A stretch of 64,000 bases of DNA from Microbacterium sp. BK668 (GCF_004362195.1 NZ_SNWG01000001.1:806001-870000); one strand, 5' to 3'; shown: positions 1-11,720, counted from the stretch's first letter. The notes: generated from the sequence alone by a model not told the origin. Numbers and translations: made by a program.

Positions 1-139
1 AGCTCGTCAGCCGTCGTCGCATGCGCGAGGAGTCCAATACTTGAACTTTCATTGACGAGCGTTATCGAAACTTCTACTCTGTCGCCTAAGGCGGGCGACG
101 ATGCCGCGCCGTGACGACGACGTCGACGGAGGATGCCAC

Positions 140-2512
140 ATGAGAAGTTCCCGATCCGGTCCGCTCGCGATGGGAGTGCTCGCCGTCGCAGGCCTGCTGC
201 TGTCCGGGCTGTCGATCCCGACGATGGCCGGCGCCGCGCAGCCGGTGACGATCGCCGTCGAGTCCGGCCGCGCCGACAGCGTCTCGGGCGGCGACGCGCT
301 CGTCTCCGTCGAGGGGGCGCGCAGCGACTTCCGCATCCTCGCCGCGGGCGTCGACGTCACCGAGGGGTTCCAGCTCGTCGGCGACCGCCTGATCGGGCTC
401 GTCGAGGGCCTGCCCCTCGGGACGAGCGAGGTCGAGGTGACCAAGAAGAACGGCCAGGTCCAGGCCGCTCTCGAGGTCGAGAACCACCCCATCACGGGTC
501 CCGTCTTCTCGGGGCCGCAGCATCCGATGTACTGCACCGCCTCCGGACAGCCCTGGTTCCTCGGCCCGGTCGACGAGAACTGTCACATCGCTGCGCCCGT
601 CGTGAGCTACCGCTACCGCACCACCGCCGGGACGTTCGCGAACTACCCGACCGACGGCTCGACGCCGGCGAACCTGGCGACGACCACCGTGAACGGGCAG
701 ACGGTGCCCTACGTCGTGCGCATCGAGCGCGGCACGATCAACCGGGCCGTCTACGAGACCGCCGTCCTGCACACGCCGGGCTCGGCCGAGCCGACCCCGT
801 GGGCGCCGCTGCCGGGCTGGAACGGCAAGCTCGCCTACACCTTCGGCGGCGCGTGCGGCGTCGGCTACTGGCAGGGCCGGGAGACCGGCAATGTGCAGAA
901 CGACCTCTTCCTCAGCCGCGGATATGCCGTGGCATCCGCGACCCTCAACGTGTTCGCCCAGAACTGCAACGACGTCACGAGCGCCGAGACGGCGATGATG
1001 GTCAGGGAGCACGTCATCGAGCAGCTCGGACCCGTGACCTACACGGTCGGCTCGGGCGGTTCGGCCGGCACGATGCAGCAGCTGCTGCTGTCGAACAACT
1101 ACCCCGGCATCCTGGACGGCGTGCTCGGTGAGATCGGCTACCCCGACGAGCGGTCCACGACGATCGGGGGCCACGACTGCCGCGGTCTGCTGAACTACTG
1201 GAACTCGCCCGCGGGTGCCGGATGGACCGACGCGCAGAAGATCGCCGTGACCGGCCACGCCGTGCCGTCCACGTGCTTCGGCTTCACGTTCTTCGACGGC
1301 GTCGACGACCCCAACCGCGGCTGCAACGCCGCGATCCCGGTGGCCGACCGCTGGTCTGCGTCGAACCCCGACGGACTGCGCTGCACCATCGCCGACATGG
1401 TCAAGAACGTGTACGGGACGGATGCCGAGGGCCGCGGTCTGCGCGTCGAGCCCGACAACGTCGGCGTGCAGTACGGCTGGAACGCGTTGCAGAGCGGCGC
1501 CATCACGGTGGAGCAGTTCGTCTCGCTCAACGAGAGCGTCGGCGGCATGAACGTCGACGGGCAGCGCACGGCTGCTCGCTCGGAGGCGAGCCTCGAGGCG
1601 ATCGAGCGGGCGTACGCGACCGGCCGCATCAACATGATGACGGGCGGCCTCGCCTGGATCCCGGTGATCGAGATCCGCAACTACACCGACCCGACGGGCG
1701 ACTTCCACGAGCGCTATCGGTCGGCCATCATCCGCGAGCGGATGCTGGCTGCCCACGGAGATGCCGACACGCATGTCAGCTGGACGGGCGCCAACATCAC
1801 CGCCAACACCGGCAAGATGCGCGAGCAGGCGCTTGCTCAGCTCGAGAAGTGGCTCGACGCGATCGAGGCGGCGGGAGGACCGGGGGACCGGGAGCGCACG
1901 GTGGCCGCACGGCCCGCGGGGCTGTCGGATGGCTGCTTCGACGCGCAGATGACGTTCATCGCCGAGCCGGTCGACTACGACGACCCGACCACGGCGTGCA
2001 ACCGGCTGTATCCCTTCCACTCTCAGCCGCGCGCCGAGGCTGGGATGCCGCTTCTCGCCGACGGGCTCAAATGCACCCTCGTGCCGGCCGACCGGGCCGA
2101 CTACCCGGGCGTGACCGATGCGCAGTGGGCGCGCCTGACGGCGACCTTCCCCGCCGGCGTCTGCGACTGGTCCCAGCGCCCGCAGGGAGTCACGCCGCTC
2201 GAGGGCACCTGGCTCGACTTCGGCGACACCCGGGTCGTGGATGCCTCGGACCTCCGGATCTCGGGGACCGCCCGCGTGGGTGAGTCGGTCGCCGCCGGCA
2301 GCTCGGCGCCGCAGGGCTCATCGGTGGCGTACCAGTGGCTGGCCGACGGATCGCCCATCCCCGGAGCGGTCGACGCGAGCTTCTCGCCGACGGCCGACCT
2401 GGTCGGGACCGAGCTGACTGTGCGCGCCACCGTCTCGGCGGACGGATACGTCGCGCAGACCCTCGTGTCCGAGCCGACGGGCAAGGTCAAAAAGGCGCCC
2501 GGCAAGCCCTGA
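140..2512 (+). CDS. Secreted DUF6351-type alpha/beta-hydrolase-like protein
   Basis: A 790-residue exported protein. I chose the ATG at 140 because GGAGG lies 8 bases upstream and a Sec signal peptide follows directly (Arg-rich start, Leu/Val/Ala-rich core, cleavage near AGAA). An in-frame ATG at 101 lacks both. The body resembles the DUF6351 family. A GGSAGT motif (Ser about 308) looks like a nucleophile elbow, and an HGDADTH motif further on could hold the acid and His, so I infer a serine hydrolase, substrate unknown. The last 80 residues (about 710-790) form an Ig-like repeat with the YQWLADGSPIPGA signature common on actinobacterial surface proteins, and the tail is Lys-rich. It may release phenolics or other plant material outside the cell for the aromatic genes nearby, but that link is only positional. 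Confidence 0.75.
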   Translation: MRSSRSGPLAMGVLAVAGLLLSGLSIPTMAGAAQPVTIAVESGRADSVSGGDALVSVEGARSDFRILAAGVDVTEGFQLVGDRLIGLVEGLPLGTSEVEVTKKNGQVQAALEVENHPITGPVFSGPQHPMYCTASGQPWFLGPVDENCHIAAPVVSYRYRTTAGTFANYPTDGSTPANLATTTVNGQTVPYVVRIERGTINRAVYETAVLHTPGSAEPTPWAPLPGWNGKLAYTFGGACGVGYWQGRETGNVQNDLFLSRGYAVASATLNVFAQNCNDVTSAETAMMVREHVIEQLGPVTYTVGSGGSAGTMQQLLLSNNYPGILDGVLGEIGYPDERSTTIGGHDCRGLLNYWNSPAGAGWTDAQKIAVTGHAVPSTCFGFTFFDGVDDPNRGCNAAIPVADRWSASNPDGLRCTIADMVKNVYGTDAEGRGLRVEPDNVGVQYGWNALQSGAITVEQFVSLNESVGGMNVDGQRTAARSEASLEAIERAYATGRINMMTGGLAWIPVIEIRNYTDPTGDFHERYRSAIIRERMLAAHGDADTHVSWTGANITANTGKMREQALAQLEKWLDAIEAAGGPGDRERTVAARPAGLSDGCFDAQMTFIAEPVDYDDPTTACNRLYPFHSQPRAEAGMPLLADGLKCTLVPADRADYPGVTDAQWARLTATFPAGVCDWSQRPQGVTPLEGTWLDFGDTRVVDASDLRISGTARVGESVAAGSSAPQGSSVAYQWLADGSPIPGAVDASFSPTADLVGTELTVRATVSADGYVAQTLVSEPTGKVKKAPGKP

Positions 2513-2581
2513 CGGGCGGCACGGACGACGGTCGGGGCTTCGGCCCCCGGCCGTCGCCGTGCGTCGGCGGGTCGCGCTCGC

Positions 2582-2810
2582 TTGCGGCGATCGGCGGGTC
2601 GGCGCGCGATTCGCCGCAACCCAAGGCGGCGCGGGACGTTCGGTTGCGGCGATCGGCGGGTCGGCGCGCGATTCGCCGCAACCCAAGGCGGCGCGGGACG
2701 TTCGGTTGCGGCGATCTGCGGGTGGCGTTCGGCTGCGGCGATCGGCGGCGCGGAACGTTCGCTTGCGGCGATCTGCGGGTCGGCGCGCGATTCGCCGCAA
2801 CCGAAAGATA
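2582..2810. repeat. 62-bp tandem repeat with internal 9-bp inverted arms
   Basis: Two identical 62-bp units (2582-2643, 2644-2705) are followed by shortened units starting at 2706, 2733 and 2763. Full units contain TTGCGGCGA and its complement TCGCCGCAA 20 bases apart, so each can fold back. The block fills much of the 411-bp gap between the secreted hydrolase and padR, where I see no gene. It could end transcription of both convergent genes or be a non-autonomous repeat element. Confidence 0.8.
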
Positions 2811-2821
2811 GGCCCCGGCAG

Positions 2822-2923
2822 CCCTCCGACAGGCTCAGGGACTGCGGTACGTCAGGGACCGACCCGGTCCCCGAGCGAGGAGCGCAGCGACGAGAGGATG
2901 GGGCGACCCCGGACTCTCGAGGG
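2822..2923. repeat. Dispersed palindromic repeat, copy A
   Basis: Contains CCTCCGACAGGCTCAGGGA followed by a GACCGACCCGGTCCCCGAGCGAG palindromic segment. The same cores recur at 31150-31190, 39101-39140, 43510-43560, 62050-62077 and 63168-63186. It sits between two convergent genes and can form hairpins, so it may also act as a terminator. Confidence 0.6.
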
Positions 2924-3505
2924 TCAGGGGTAGAGGCGGTCGACCAGCGAGAGACCTCGTCGGGCCCACTCGATCTCGCCGCGCGCGCGCTCGACCAGGC
3001 CCTCGTAGGCGAAGCGCTTGTAGGCGATCGTGCGCTCGCGCTGCTCCGGCGGCGTGACCTCGAGCCGGCGCAGCAGCATGGGGTTGGCCACGGCGTCGAT
3101 GCGGGCGATCTCGCCCTCCCACTGCTCCAGCTCGCTCTCCCACTCGGCGATGTGCGCCTCGAGGAAGCGCCGGGCCTCGTCGGGATCGGTCGCCTCGAGA
3201 TAGGCGGCCCGCAGGTGCGCGGGGTCGCGCACGCGCTGGTAGTCCAGCGGCGAGGCCATCCAGTCCAGGAACGCCCGGTTCCCGGCATCCGTCACGTGAT
3301 AGAGCCGGCGCGTGCCGCGCTCGCCGCGGGTCTGCTCCTCGGCCTCGACGAGGCCGTCGGCCTCCATCTTGCGCAGCTCGGGATAGATCTGCGAGTCCGG
3401 CGCATGCCACACGTGCCCGACCGACTGGTGGAACTGCTTCTGCAGGTCGTACCCGGAGAGCGGGCCGACCCGCAGGATCGCCAGCAGCGCGTACCTCAGG
3501 CTCAT
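2924..3505 (-). CDS. PadR family transcriptional regulator
   Basis: A 193-residue cytoplasmic regulator. Residues 1-80 form the PadR winged helix (MSLRYALLAILRVGPLSGYDL, then a DSQIYPELRKMEADGLV recognition region). The C-terminal half is a helical, coiled-coil-prone dimerisation domain typical of the longer PadR/Vir subtype. The start at 3505 is supported by GAGAGGAG upstream. It lies downstream of ligM on the same strand, 258 bp away, so it may share that transcript or be separate. PadR proteins often sense phenolic acids, and a role in controlling the ligM cassette is a reasonable inference. Candidate operators are described at 7074-7093 and 61582-61598. Confidence 0.85.
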   Translation of the reverse strand: MSLRYALLAILRVGPLSGYDLQKQFHQSVGHVWHAPDSQIYPELRKMEADGLVEAEEQTRGERGTRRLYHVTDAGNRAFLDWMASPLDYQRVRDPAHLRAAYLEATDPDEARRFLEAHIAEWESELEQWEGEIARIDAVANPMLLRRLEVTPPEQRERTIAYKRFAYEGLVERARGEIEWARRGLSLVDRLYP

Positions 3506-3545
3506 CCGGACTCCTCTCGCTAGCCGAGCGTACCGACCCCAGGGC

Positions 3546-3763
3546 TCGCCCCCGCTCGTTGAGCCACCCTTCGTCTCGCGTCGCCCGCTCGGGGTTGGGT
3601 CTTCGCAAGACGGAACGCCCCGAACCCGCGCGTGCACGCTGGTCCGGGGCGTTTCGTCTGCGGTCGCTTCGCGACCTCCGCTCGACGACCGAGGCGACGA
3701 CCGGTGGTCCGGGGCGCTTCGTCTGCGGTCGCTCCGCGACCTCCGCTCGACGACCGAGGCTCG
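3546..3763. repeat. 65-bp direct repeat pair between padR and ligM
   Basis: Two copies begin at 3641 and 3706 and differ at two positions over the first 54 bases. Each holds a GGTCGC-TTC/TCC-GCGACC hairpin and the GGGGCGTTTCGTCT core also found at 50007-50110. No gene is visible in the gap from 3506 to 3763. The second copy abuts the ligM stop codon, suggesting a terminator-like role. Confidence 0.7.
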
Positions 3764-7022
<3,259 letters not shown>

Positions 7023-7070
7023 TGATCGAGGTCCTTTCCTCATGCGGGCGTCTCTGCACCGCGGTGTTCC

Positions 7071-7099
7071 AGATTACCTATTGACATAGGTAATGGCAA
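7071..7099 (-). promoter_or_regulatory. ligM-operon promoter with operator in the spacer
   Basis: Reading the minus strand, TTGCCA (7099-7094) and TAATCT (7076-7071) are separated by exactly 17 bases. An inverted repeat, TTACCTAT-tgac-ATAGGTAA (7074-7093), fills that spacer and overlaps the -10. A third half-site, ATAGGTA, follows at 7099-7105. This is the layout of a repressor-blocked promoter. PadR, the MarR at 11717 or PaaX are candidate binders. Expected start is near 7064, giving a leader of about 42 nt before GTG 7022. Confidence 0.65.
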
Positions 7100-7221
7100 T
7101 AGGTACGGCGTAACGCGCCGGATTCCCATGCTCCGCCCGGACGGGACGACGGGAGGGGATGCTTCCGCTCAGCGGATGCGATCCGATATTCAACTCTTCC
7201 GTGTCGATCGTCAAGAAAGTA

Positions 7222-7250
7222 TTGACATTCCGGCGCGCCGGATCCACGAT
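7222..7250 (+). promoter_or_regulatory. Candidate promoter with 14-bp perfect palindrome
   Basis: TTGACA (7222-7227) and CACGAT (7245-7250) are 17 bases apart. Between them lies TCCGGCGCGCCGGA (7229-7242), a perfect 14-bp palindrome. It is placed to drive the ABC operon starting at 7345. The palindrome differs from the one serving the divergent ligM operon, implying a different regulator. The -10 match is only 3 of 6. Confidence 0.5.
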
Positions 7251-7344
7251 GAGAGCGTCACCACGACGGCGTGCCGACCCTCCGCTCCGCGCGGACGGCA
7301 TCCGTCGAGGTTTCCACCCATACCCGTCATGAGAGGCCTCCTCG

Positions 7345-8328
7345 ATGAAGATGAGACTTGCCGGCATCGGCGTCCTCGCCGCCGCCGCCCTTGCCCTCGC
7401 GGGCTGCACCGATTCGGCCGCGCAGCCCAGCAGCGCCCCGAGCGACGATGCGGCGGGCGGCGAGCTGACCCCCGTGCGCGTCGCCGCTCTCCCGATCGCC
7501 GAGACCGGGGCCCTCTGGGCCGCGATCGACGAGGGGATCTTCGAAGACCACGGCCTCGACATCGAGGTCGTCCCCGCCCAGGGCGGGGCGAACGCGATCC
7601 CCGCGCTCCTCAGCGGCGACATCCAGTTCGCCATCGGCCAGCCCTTCGGGCCGATCCGCGCCGACCTGCAGGACCTCGGCGTGACGATCGTCGGCAACTA
7701 CGCCAACAGCAACGCCGAGGGCACGGACGTCAACGCGGTGGTGGCCCTGGGCGACTCCGGCATCACGCGTCCCGCCGACCTCGCCGGCAAGACCGTCTCG
7801 GTCAACACCATCGGCGCAGCCGGCGACCTCACCATCCGCAAGGCCGTGCAGGACGACGGCGGCGACCCCTCGGCGGTCCAGTTCGTCGAGGTCGCCTTCC
7901 CCGACGTGCCGGCGCAGCTCGAGGCGGGGACGATGGATGCCGCGTGGGCGCCCGACCCCTTCCGCGCCATCATCGTCGGCGCCGGCGGCACGTCGGTGGT
8001 GCAGCCTTACCAGGCCACGATCCCGGGCCTCTCCGTGCTCACGAACATCACGACGCAGCAGCTGCTGGACGAGAACCCCGAGCTCGTGGAGTCGTACTCG
8101 GCCGCCATGTCGGAGGCGCTCGACTGGGCGGCCTCGAACGAGGACGCCGTCCGGGCCGCGATCGCGTCGAACCTGGAGATCCCCGAGGAGGCCGCCGCGG
8201 GCATCACGCTCCCGACCTTCACGTGGGACCTCTCCGACGCCGGCATCGAGGACCTCGGCGCCCTCGCCGTCGAGTTCGCCTACATCGACGCCGAGCCGGA
8301 CTACAGCCGCCTGATCCAGCAGCAGTAG
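7345..8328 (+). CDS. ABC transporter substrate-binding lipoprotein (NMT1/SsuA-like)
   Basis: A 327-residue lipoprotein. A lipobox LAGC follows a hydrophobic signal (MKMRLAGIGVLAAAALALAGC), so it is anchored outside the membrane. The mature part has the periplasmic-binding fold of the nitrate/sulfonate/taurine/THI5 class: VRVAALPIAETGALWAAIDEGIFEDHGLDIEVVPAQGGANAI at the N-lobe, then GKTVSVNTIGAAGDLTIRKAV. It captures the ligand for the two permeases and the ATPase that follow. In this class ligands range over sulfonates, thiamine precursors and aromatic acids. The adjacent ligM cassette and PaaX regulator make an aromatic acid the best guess. Confidence 0.85.
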   Translation: MKMRLAGIGVLAAAALALAGCTDSAAQPSSAPSDDAAGGELTPVRVAALPIAETGALWAAIDEGIFEDHGLDIEVVPAQGGANAIPALLSGDIQFAIGQPFGPIRADLQDLGVTIVGNYANSNAEGTDVNAVVALGDSGITRPADLAGKTVSVNTIGAAGDLTIRKAVQDDGGDPSAVQFVEVAFPDVPAQLEAGTMDAAWAPDPFRAIIVGAGGTSVVQPYQATIPGLSVLTNITTQQLLDENPELVESYSAAMSEALDWAASNEDAVRAAIASNLEIPEEAAAGITLPTFTWDLSDAGIEDLGALAVEFAYIDAEPDYSRLIQQQ

Positions 8329-8345
8329 ACGCGGATCCCGGAGGG

Positions 8346-8393
8346 CGGGATGCCCTCGCGCCCACTCGCGGGGCCCCGGCCCGCGGCATCCCG
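8346..8393 (+). terminator. Hairpin between binding protein and first permease
   Basis: CGGGATGCC (8346-8354) pairs with GGCATCCCG (8385-8393) across a GC-rich loop. There is no T tract. It probably stabilises or partly separates the highly expressed binding-protein message from the permease genes. Confidence 0.45.
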
Positions 8394-8427
8394 TCCTCCT
8401 CCGCCTCCGCCCCCCGATCGGACTCTC

Positions 8428-9258
8428 ATGGCCACCGCCACCCTCGACGCCGCACCGGCTCGCACGCGCTCTCCGCGCCGGCTCCGCACGCTCCGCAAGG
8501 TCGGCCTCGGGCTCGCCGGCATAGCGGGCTTCCTCCTCACGTGGCAGCTTCTGCCGACACTCGGGATCGTCGACCCGCGCTTCTTCCCGACGGCGACCGA
8601 GACGCTCGCCGCCCTCGGTCAGCAGATGCGCGACCTGGAGTTCTGGCGGAACGTCGGGCGCACGCTCACGGCGTGGGGCATCGGCCTCGTCATCGCGACG
8701 GTGCTCGGCACCGTCCTCGGGACGGTCATCGGGCTCGTGCCCTTCCTCCGGCGCGCGACCCACACCACGGTGGAGTTCCTCCGGCCCATCCCCTCGGTCG
8801 CGCTCATCCCGCTCGCGGTGCTGATGTACGGGTACCAGCTGCAGGCCGCGCTCGTCATCATCGTCTTCGCGAGCTTCTGGCAGGTGTTCATCCAGGTGCT
8901 CTACGGCGTGGCCGACGTCGACGCCGTCGCCCGCGACACCGCCCGCAGCTTCGGCCTCTCGCGCGGATCGCGCATCGTCAACCTCGTGTTCCCGACGGCG
9001 CTGCCCTATCTCATGACGGGCCTGCGACTGGCGGCCACCGTCGCGCTCATCCTCGCGATCACGGCCGAGATGTTCATCGGCAATCCGGGACTCGGGCGCG
9101 AGATCGTCTTCGCCCAATCGGCCGGCAACTACCCGACCGTCTACGCCCTCGTGATCGTGACGGGCATTCTGGGGCTCCTCATCAACCTCGTCTTCCGAGC
9201 CGTGGAGCGCCGGGCGCTCTCGTGGCACCAGTCCGTGCGGGGGGAGGAGGTCCTGTGA
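8428..9258 (+). CDS. ABC transporter permease (SsuC-like), first subunit
   Basis: A 276-residue integral membrane protein with about six hydrophobic segments and the BPD_transp_1 EAA-type loop (DVDAVARDTARSFGLSRGSRIVNLVFPTALPYLMTGLRLA). ATG 8428 (MATATLDAAP) is preferred over an ATG at 8350, which would read a poly-Pro stretch through the intergenic hairpin. The ribosome site is weak. It forms the membrane channel with the next permease; having two different permease genes is less usual for SsuC-type systems, which normally use a homodimer. Its stop overlaps the GTG of the next gene. Confidence 0.85.
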   Translation: MATATLDAAPARTRSPRRLRTLRKVGLGLAGIAGFLLTWQLLPTLGIVDPRFFPTATETLAALGQQMRDLEFWRNVGRTLTAWGIGLVIATVLGTVLGTVIGLVPFLRRATHTTVEFLRPIPSVALIPLAVLMYGYQLQAALVIIVFASFWQVFIQVLYGVADVDAVARDTARSFGLSRGSRIVNLVFPTALPYLMTGLRLAATVALILAITAEMFIGNPGLGREIVFAQSAGNYPTVYALVIVTGILGLLINLVFRAVERRALSWHQSVRGEEVL

Positions 9259-10079
9259 CCCTCTATACGAGCACCGTCGTCACTCCCCGCCGGCGCTCCC
9301 GCGTGTGGGCGAGGATCGGCGAGAACACCGCCTACGCGATCGGCCTCCCGCTCATCCTCGTCGTCCTGTGGGGCATCTGGGCCACCGTGGCGCCGGCGCG
9401 GTTCTTCCCATCCCCGTCCGAGCTCGTCGAGGCCTTCGTCGACACGTGGGTGGGGCCCGCGTTCTTCACGGACGTGCTGCCGAGCCTCGGGCGGCTCGCC
9501 GTCGGCATCGTGCTCTCGATCGTCATCGGCATCACGGCCGGCATGCTGATCGGCCTCAATCGCTGGCTGCGCGAGCTGCTGGAGCCGATGCTGGAGTTCT
9601 TCCGGGCCGTGCCGCCGCCGGTGCTGCTGCCGATCTTCGTCGTCCTGATGGGCCCGACCGATGCCATGAAGGTCGTCGTCATCGTGGTCGGGTCGGTGTG
9701 GCCGATCCTGCTCAACACGATAGAAGGCGTGCGCTCGACCGACTCGGTGATGACCGAGACGGCTCGCTCCTTCGCCCTGACCTCCGGAGAGCGGCTGCGG
9801 TTCCTCGTACTGCCGGCGGCGAGCCCTCGCATCATGGCCGGCGTGCGGCAGTCGCTGTCGATCGCCCTCATCCTGATGGTCATCTCCGAGCTCGGCTACT
9901 CGTCGTCGGGTCTGGGCTTCCGGATCGTCTACTTCCAGCGCAACTACCTCATCGCCGAGATGTGGAGCGGCATCCTGCTGCTCGGTCTCATCGGCGTGCT
10001 GCTCGCGGCGATCTTCGGGTTCGTCGAGCGGCGCGTGCTGCGCTGGTACCACGGAATCAAGGAGGTGGAGCGTGCCTGA
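9255..10079 (+). CDS. ABC transporter permease, second subunit
   Basis: A 274-residue membrane protein of the same BPD_transp_1 family as its neighbour. It has about six membrane spans and the EAA loop (STDSVMTETARSFALTSGERLRFLVLPAASPRIMAGVRQSL). It starts at GTG 9255 inside the GTGA overlap with the upstream permease and overlaps the ATPase gene by 8 bases, so these three genes are translationally coupled. The sequence differs clearly from the first permease, which suggests a heterodimeric channel, as in phthalate-type aromatic importers. That comparison is from memory of the family and untested. Confidence 0.85.
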   Translation: MTLYTSTVVTPRRRSRVWARIGENTAYAIGLPLILVVLWGIWATVAPARFFPSPSELVEAFVDTWVGPAFFTDVLPSLGRLAVGIVLSIVIGITAGMLIGLNRWLRELLEPMLEFFRAVPPPVLLPIFVVLMGPTDAMKVVVIVVGSVWPILLNTIEGVRSTDSVMTETARSFALTSGERLRFLVLPAASPRIMAGVRQSLSIALILMVISELGYSSSGLGFRIVYFQRNYLIAEMWSGILLLGLIGVLLAAIFGFVERRVLRWYHGIKEVERA

Positions 10080-10881
10080 AAAGCTCCTCGAGGTCGAGCA
10101 CCTCAAGAAGGTCTACGAGTCCACCACGGGCTCGGTCGAGGCCATCGGCGACATCAGCTTCACGATGGGCGCGGGCGAGCTCGTCTGCATCGTCGGACCC
10201 TCGGGGTGCGGCAAGACGACGCTGCTCAAGTGCATCGCGGGGCTGCTGCGGCCGACGGCGGGAGTCGTCGAGCTGCACGGGCGCAGAGTCACGGCGCCCC
10301 CGCCCGACATGGCGCTCGTCTTCCAGGAGTACGGCCGCAGCCTGTACCCGTGGCTCACCGTGCGCGGCAACGTCGAGCTGCCGCTGAAGCACAAGAAGCT
10401 CTCGCGCGCGGAGCGGGATGGGCTCATCGACGACGCCCTCGTCGCGGTGGGGCTGGAGCACGCGGCGCGCAGCTACCCGTGGCAGCTGTCCGGCGGCATG
10501 CAGCAGCGCGTGGCGATCGCCCGGGCGGTCGCGTACCAGCCCGAGGTGCTCATCATGGACGAGCCGTTCGCGGCCGTCGACGCCCAGACGCGTGCCGACC
10601 TCGAGGACCTCGTGCGGGCGCTGCACCGCGACCGCGGTATGTCGATCCTCTTCGTCACCCACGACATCGACGAGTCGGTGTACCTCGGCGAGCGGGTCGT
10701 CGTGCTCTCCAAGTCGCCGACCTGGGTGCAGGAGGACCTGGCGATCGACCTCGCGCCCGAGCGCGACCAGATCACGACCCGCGCGCTGCCCCGCTTCACC
10801 GAGCTGCGCACGCACGTGTACGAGCAGATCCAACGCGCCAAGCGCGGCGAGGCCGTCCGGCCGGGCGCGCCCGCGCGATGA
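10072..10881 (+). CDS. ABC transporter ATPase (SsuB/TauB-like)
   Basis: A 269-residue nucleotide-binding subunit on the cytoplasmic face. Walker A is GPSGCGKTT (42-50), the signature is LSGGMQQR (139-146), Walker B is VLIMDEP (159-165) and the switch His lies in FVTHDIDES. A Q-loop (VFQEYGRS) is present, so all catalytic motifs are intact. Translation starts at GTG 10072 inside the permease gene, preceded by AAGGAGG. The next gene, a PaaX regulator, starts in the ATGA overlap at the stop, so a transcription factor is made from the same message as the transporter. Confidence 0.92.
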   Translation: MPEKLLEVEHLKKVYESTTGSVEAIGDISFTMGAGELVCIVGPSGCGKTTLLKCIAGLLRPTAGVVELHGRRVTAPPPDMALVFQEYGRSLYPWLTVRGNVELPLKHKKLSRAERDGLIDDALVAVGLEHAARSYPWQLSGGMQQRVAIARAVAYQPEVLIMDEPFAAVDAQTRADLEDLVRALHRDRGMSILFVTHDIDESVYLGERVVVLSKSPTWVQEDLAIDLAPERDQITTRALPRFTELRTHVYEQIQRAKRGEAVRPGAPAR

Positions 10882-11720
10882 CGGCCGGTCCCGCGGCGGC
10901 GCGCGCCGTCGTCGAGACGTCGGTGCTGACCCGCAAGCCGCGGCAGCTTCTGCTGGCGTTCTTCGGCGAGTACGTCTGCGACCGCTACTTCGAGCCGCTG
11001 CGCGCGAGCGTGCTGCTCTCGGTGCTCGAGGGGGCGGGGGTCGCCGCGCCGGCCGTGCGCACCAATCTCGACCGGATGGTCGCGAGCGGGATGCTCGTGC
11101 GCCGGCGCCTCGGGCGGGAGATCGGCTTCCAGCTGACCTCGCACGGCAGCGAGGTGCTGCGTGAGGCATCCGGGCGCGTCAACGGTCCCGCCCCGTTCGA
11201 GCCGCAGGGCGAGGGCTGGACCCTTGTGACGTTCAGCCTCCCCGAGAACCTCCGCGACCTCCGGCACCGGCTTCGGGCGGCGCTCACCTGGTCGGGTTTC
11301 GGCGTGCTGCGCGACGGTCTGTGGATCGCGCCCGGTCGGGTCGACCTGGCCGCGGCGCGCGACGCGATCGTGCCGGACCTCCCCCCGGCATCCGTCATCG
11401 CCTTCTCGGCCACCGAGCTCGACGGCTTCCCCATGGCCGACGCCGTGCGCGTGGCGTGGGATGTGGAGAGCATCCGTGAGGCGCACCACGAGTTCATCGC
11501 CCACTGGGAGGCGGAGGATGCCGCGGCGGGCCTGTCGCCCGTGACCGCCCGCACGCTGCTCGTCGCGGACTGGCTGGCGCTGCTGCGCGCCGACCCGCGA
11601 CTGCCGCGCCAGTACATGGGGGAGGACTGGCCCGCCGACCGGTCGTTCGAGCTCTTCACCCGGCGACACCGTGAGTTCGCCTTCCCCGCGGTGCGGGACT
11701 TCGCGGCGCTCGTGGGCTAG
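10878..11720 (+). CDS. PaaX-family transcriptional regulator
   Basis: A 280-residue regulator. Residues 18-95 hold the PaaX-type winged helix (LTRKPRQLLLAFFGEYV, then VRTNLDRMVASGMLVRRRLGREIGFQLT). The middle has the WTLVTFSLPENLRDLRHRLRAALTWSGFGVLRDGLWIAPG domain that defines the family, and the C-terminal domain ends in the ...LPRQYMGEDWPADRSFELF motif. PaaX proteins repress aromatic-CoA catabolic genes and respond to phenylacetyl-CoA-like ligands. Here it is the last gene of the ABC operon (ATGA overlap), so it likely controls its own importer. Its end overlaps the stop of the convergent marR gene by 4 bp (CTAG). Confidence 0.87.
   Translation: MTAGPAAARAVVETSVLTRKPRQLLLAFFGEYVCDRYFEPLRASVLLSVLEGAGVAAPAVRTNLDRMVASGMLVRRRLGREIGFQLTSHGSEVLREASGRVNGPAPFEPQGEGWTLVTFSLPENLRDLRHRLRAALTWSGFGVLRDGLWIAPGRVDLAAARDAIVPDLPPASVIAFSATELDGFPMADAVRVAWDVESIREAHHEFIAHWEAEDAAAGLSPVTARTLLVADWLALLRADPRLPRQYMGEDWPADRSFELFTRRHREFAFPAVRDFAALVG

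Noticed and set aside
2582..2810. Possible CRISPR array
   Set aside because: The units are direct tandem copies with no unique spacers, and no cas gene is present.
7023..7344. Possible riboswitch upstream of metF or the ABC operon
   Set aside because: No conserved folate, SAM or thiamine riboswitch core is visible; the structured parts are promoter-spacer palindromes in DNA.
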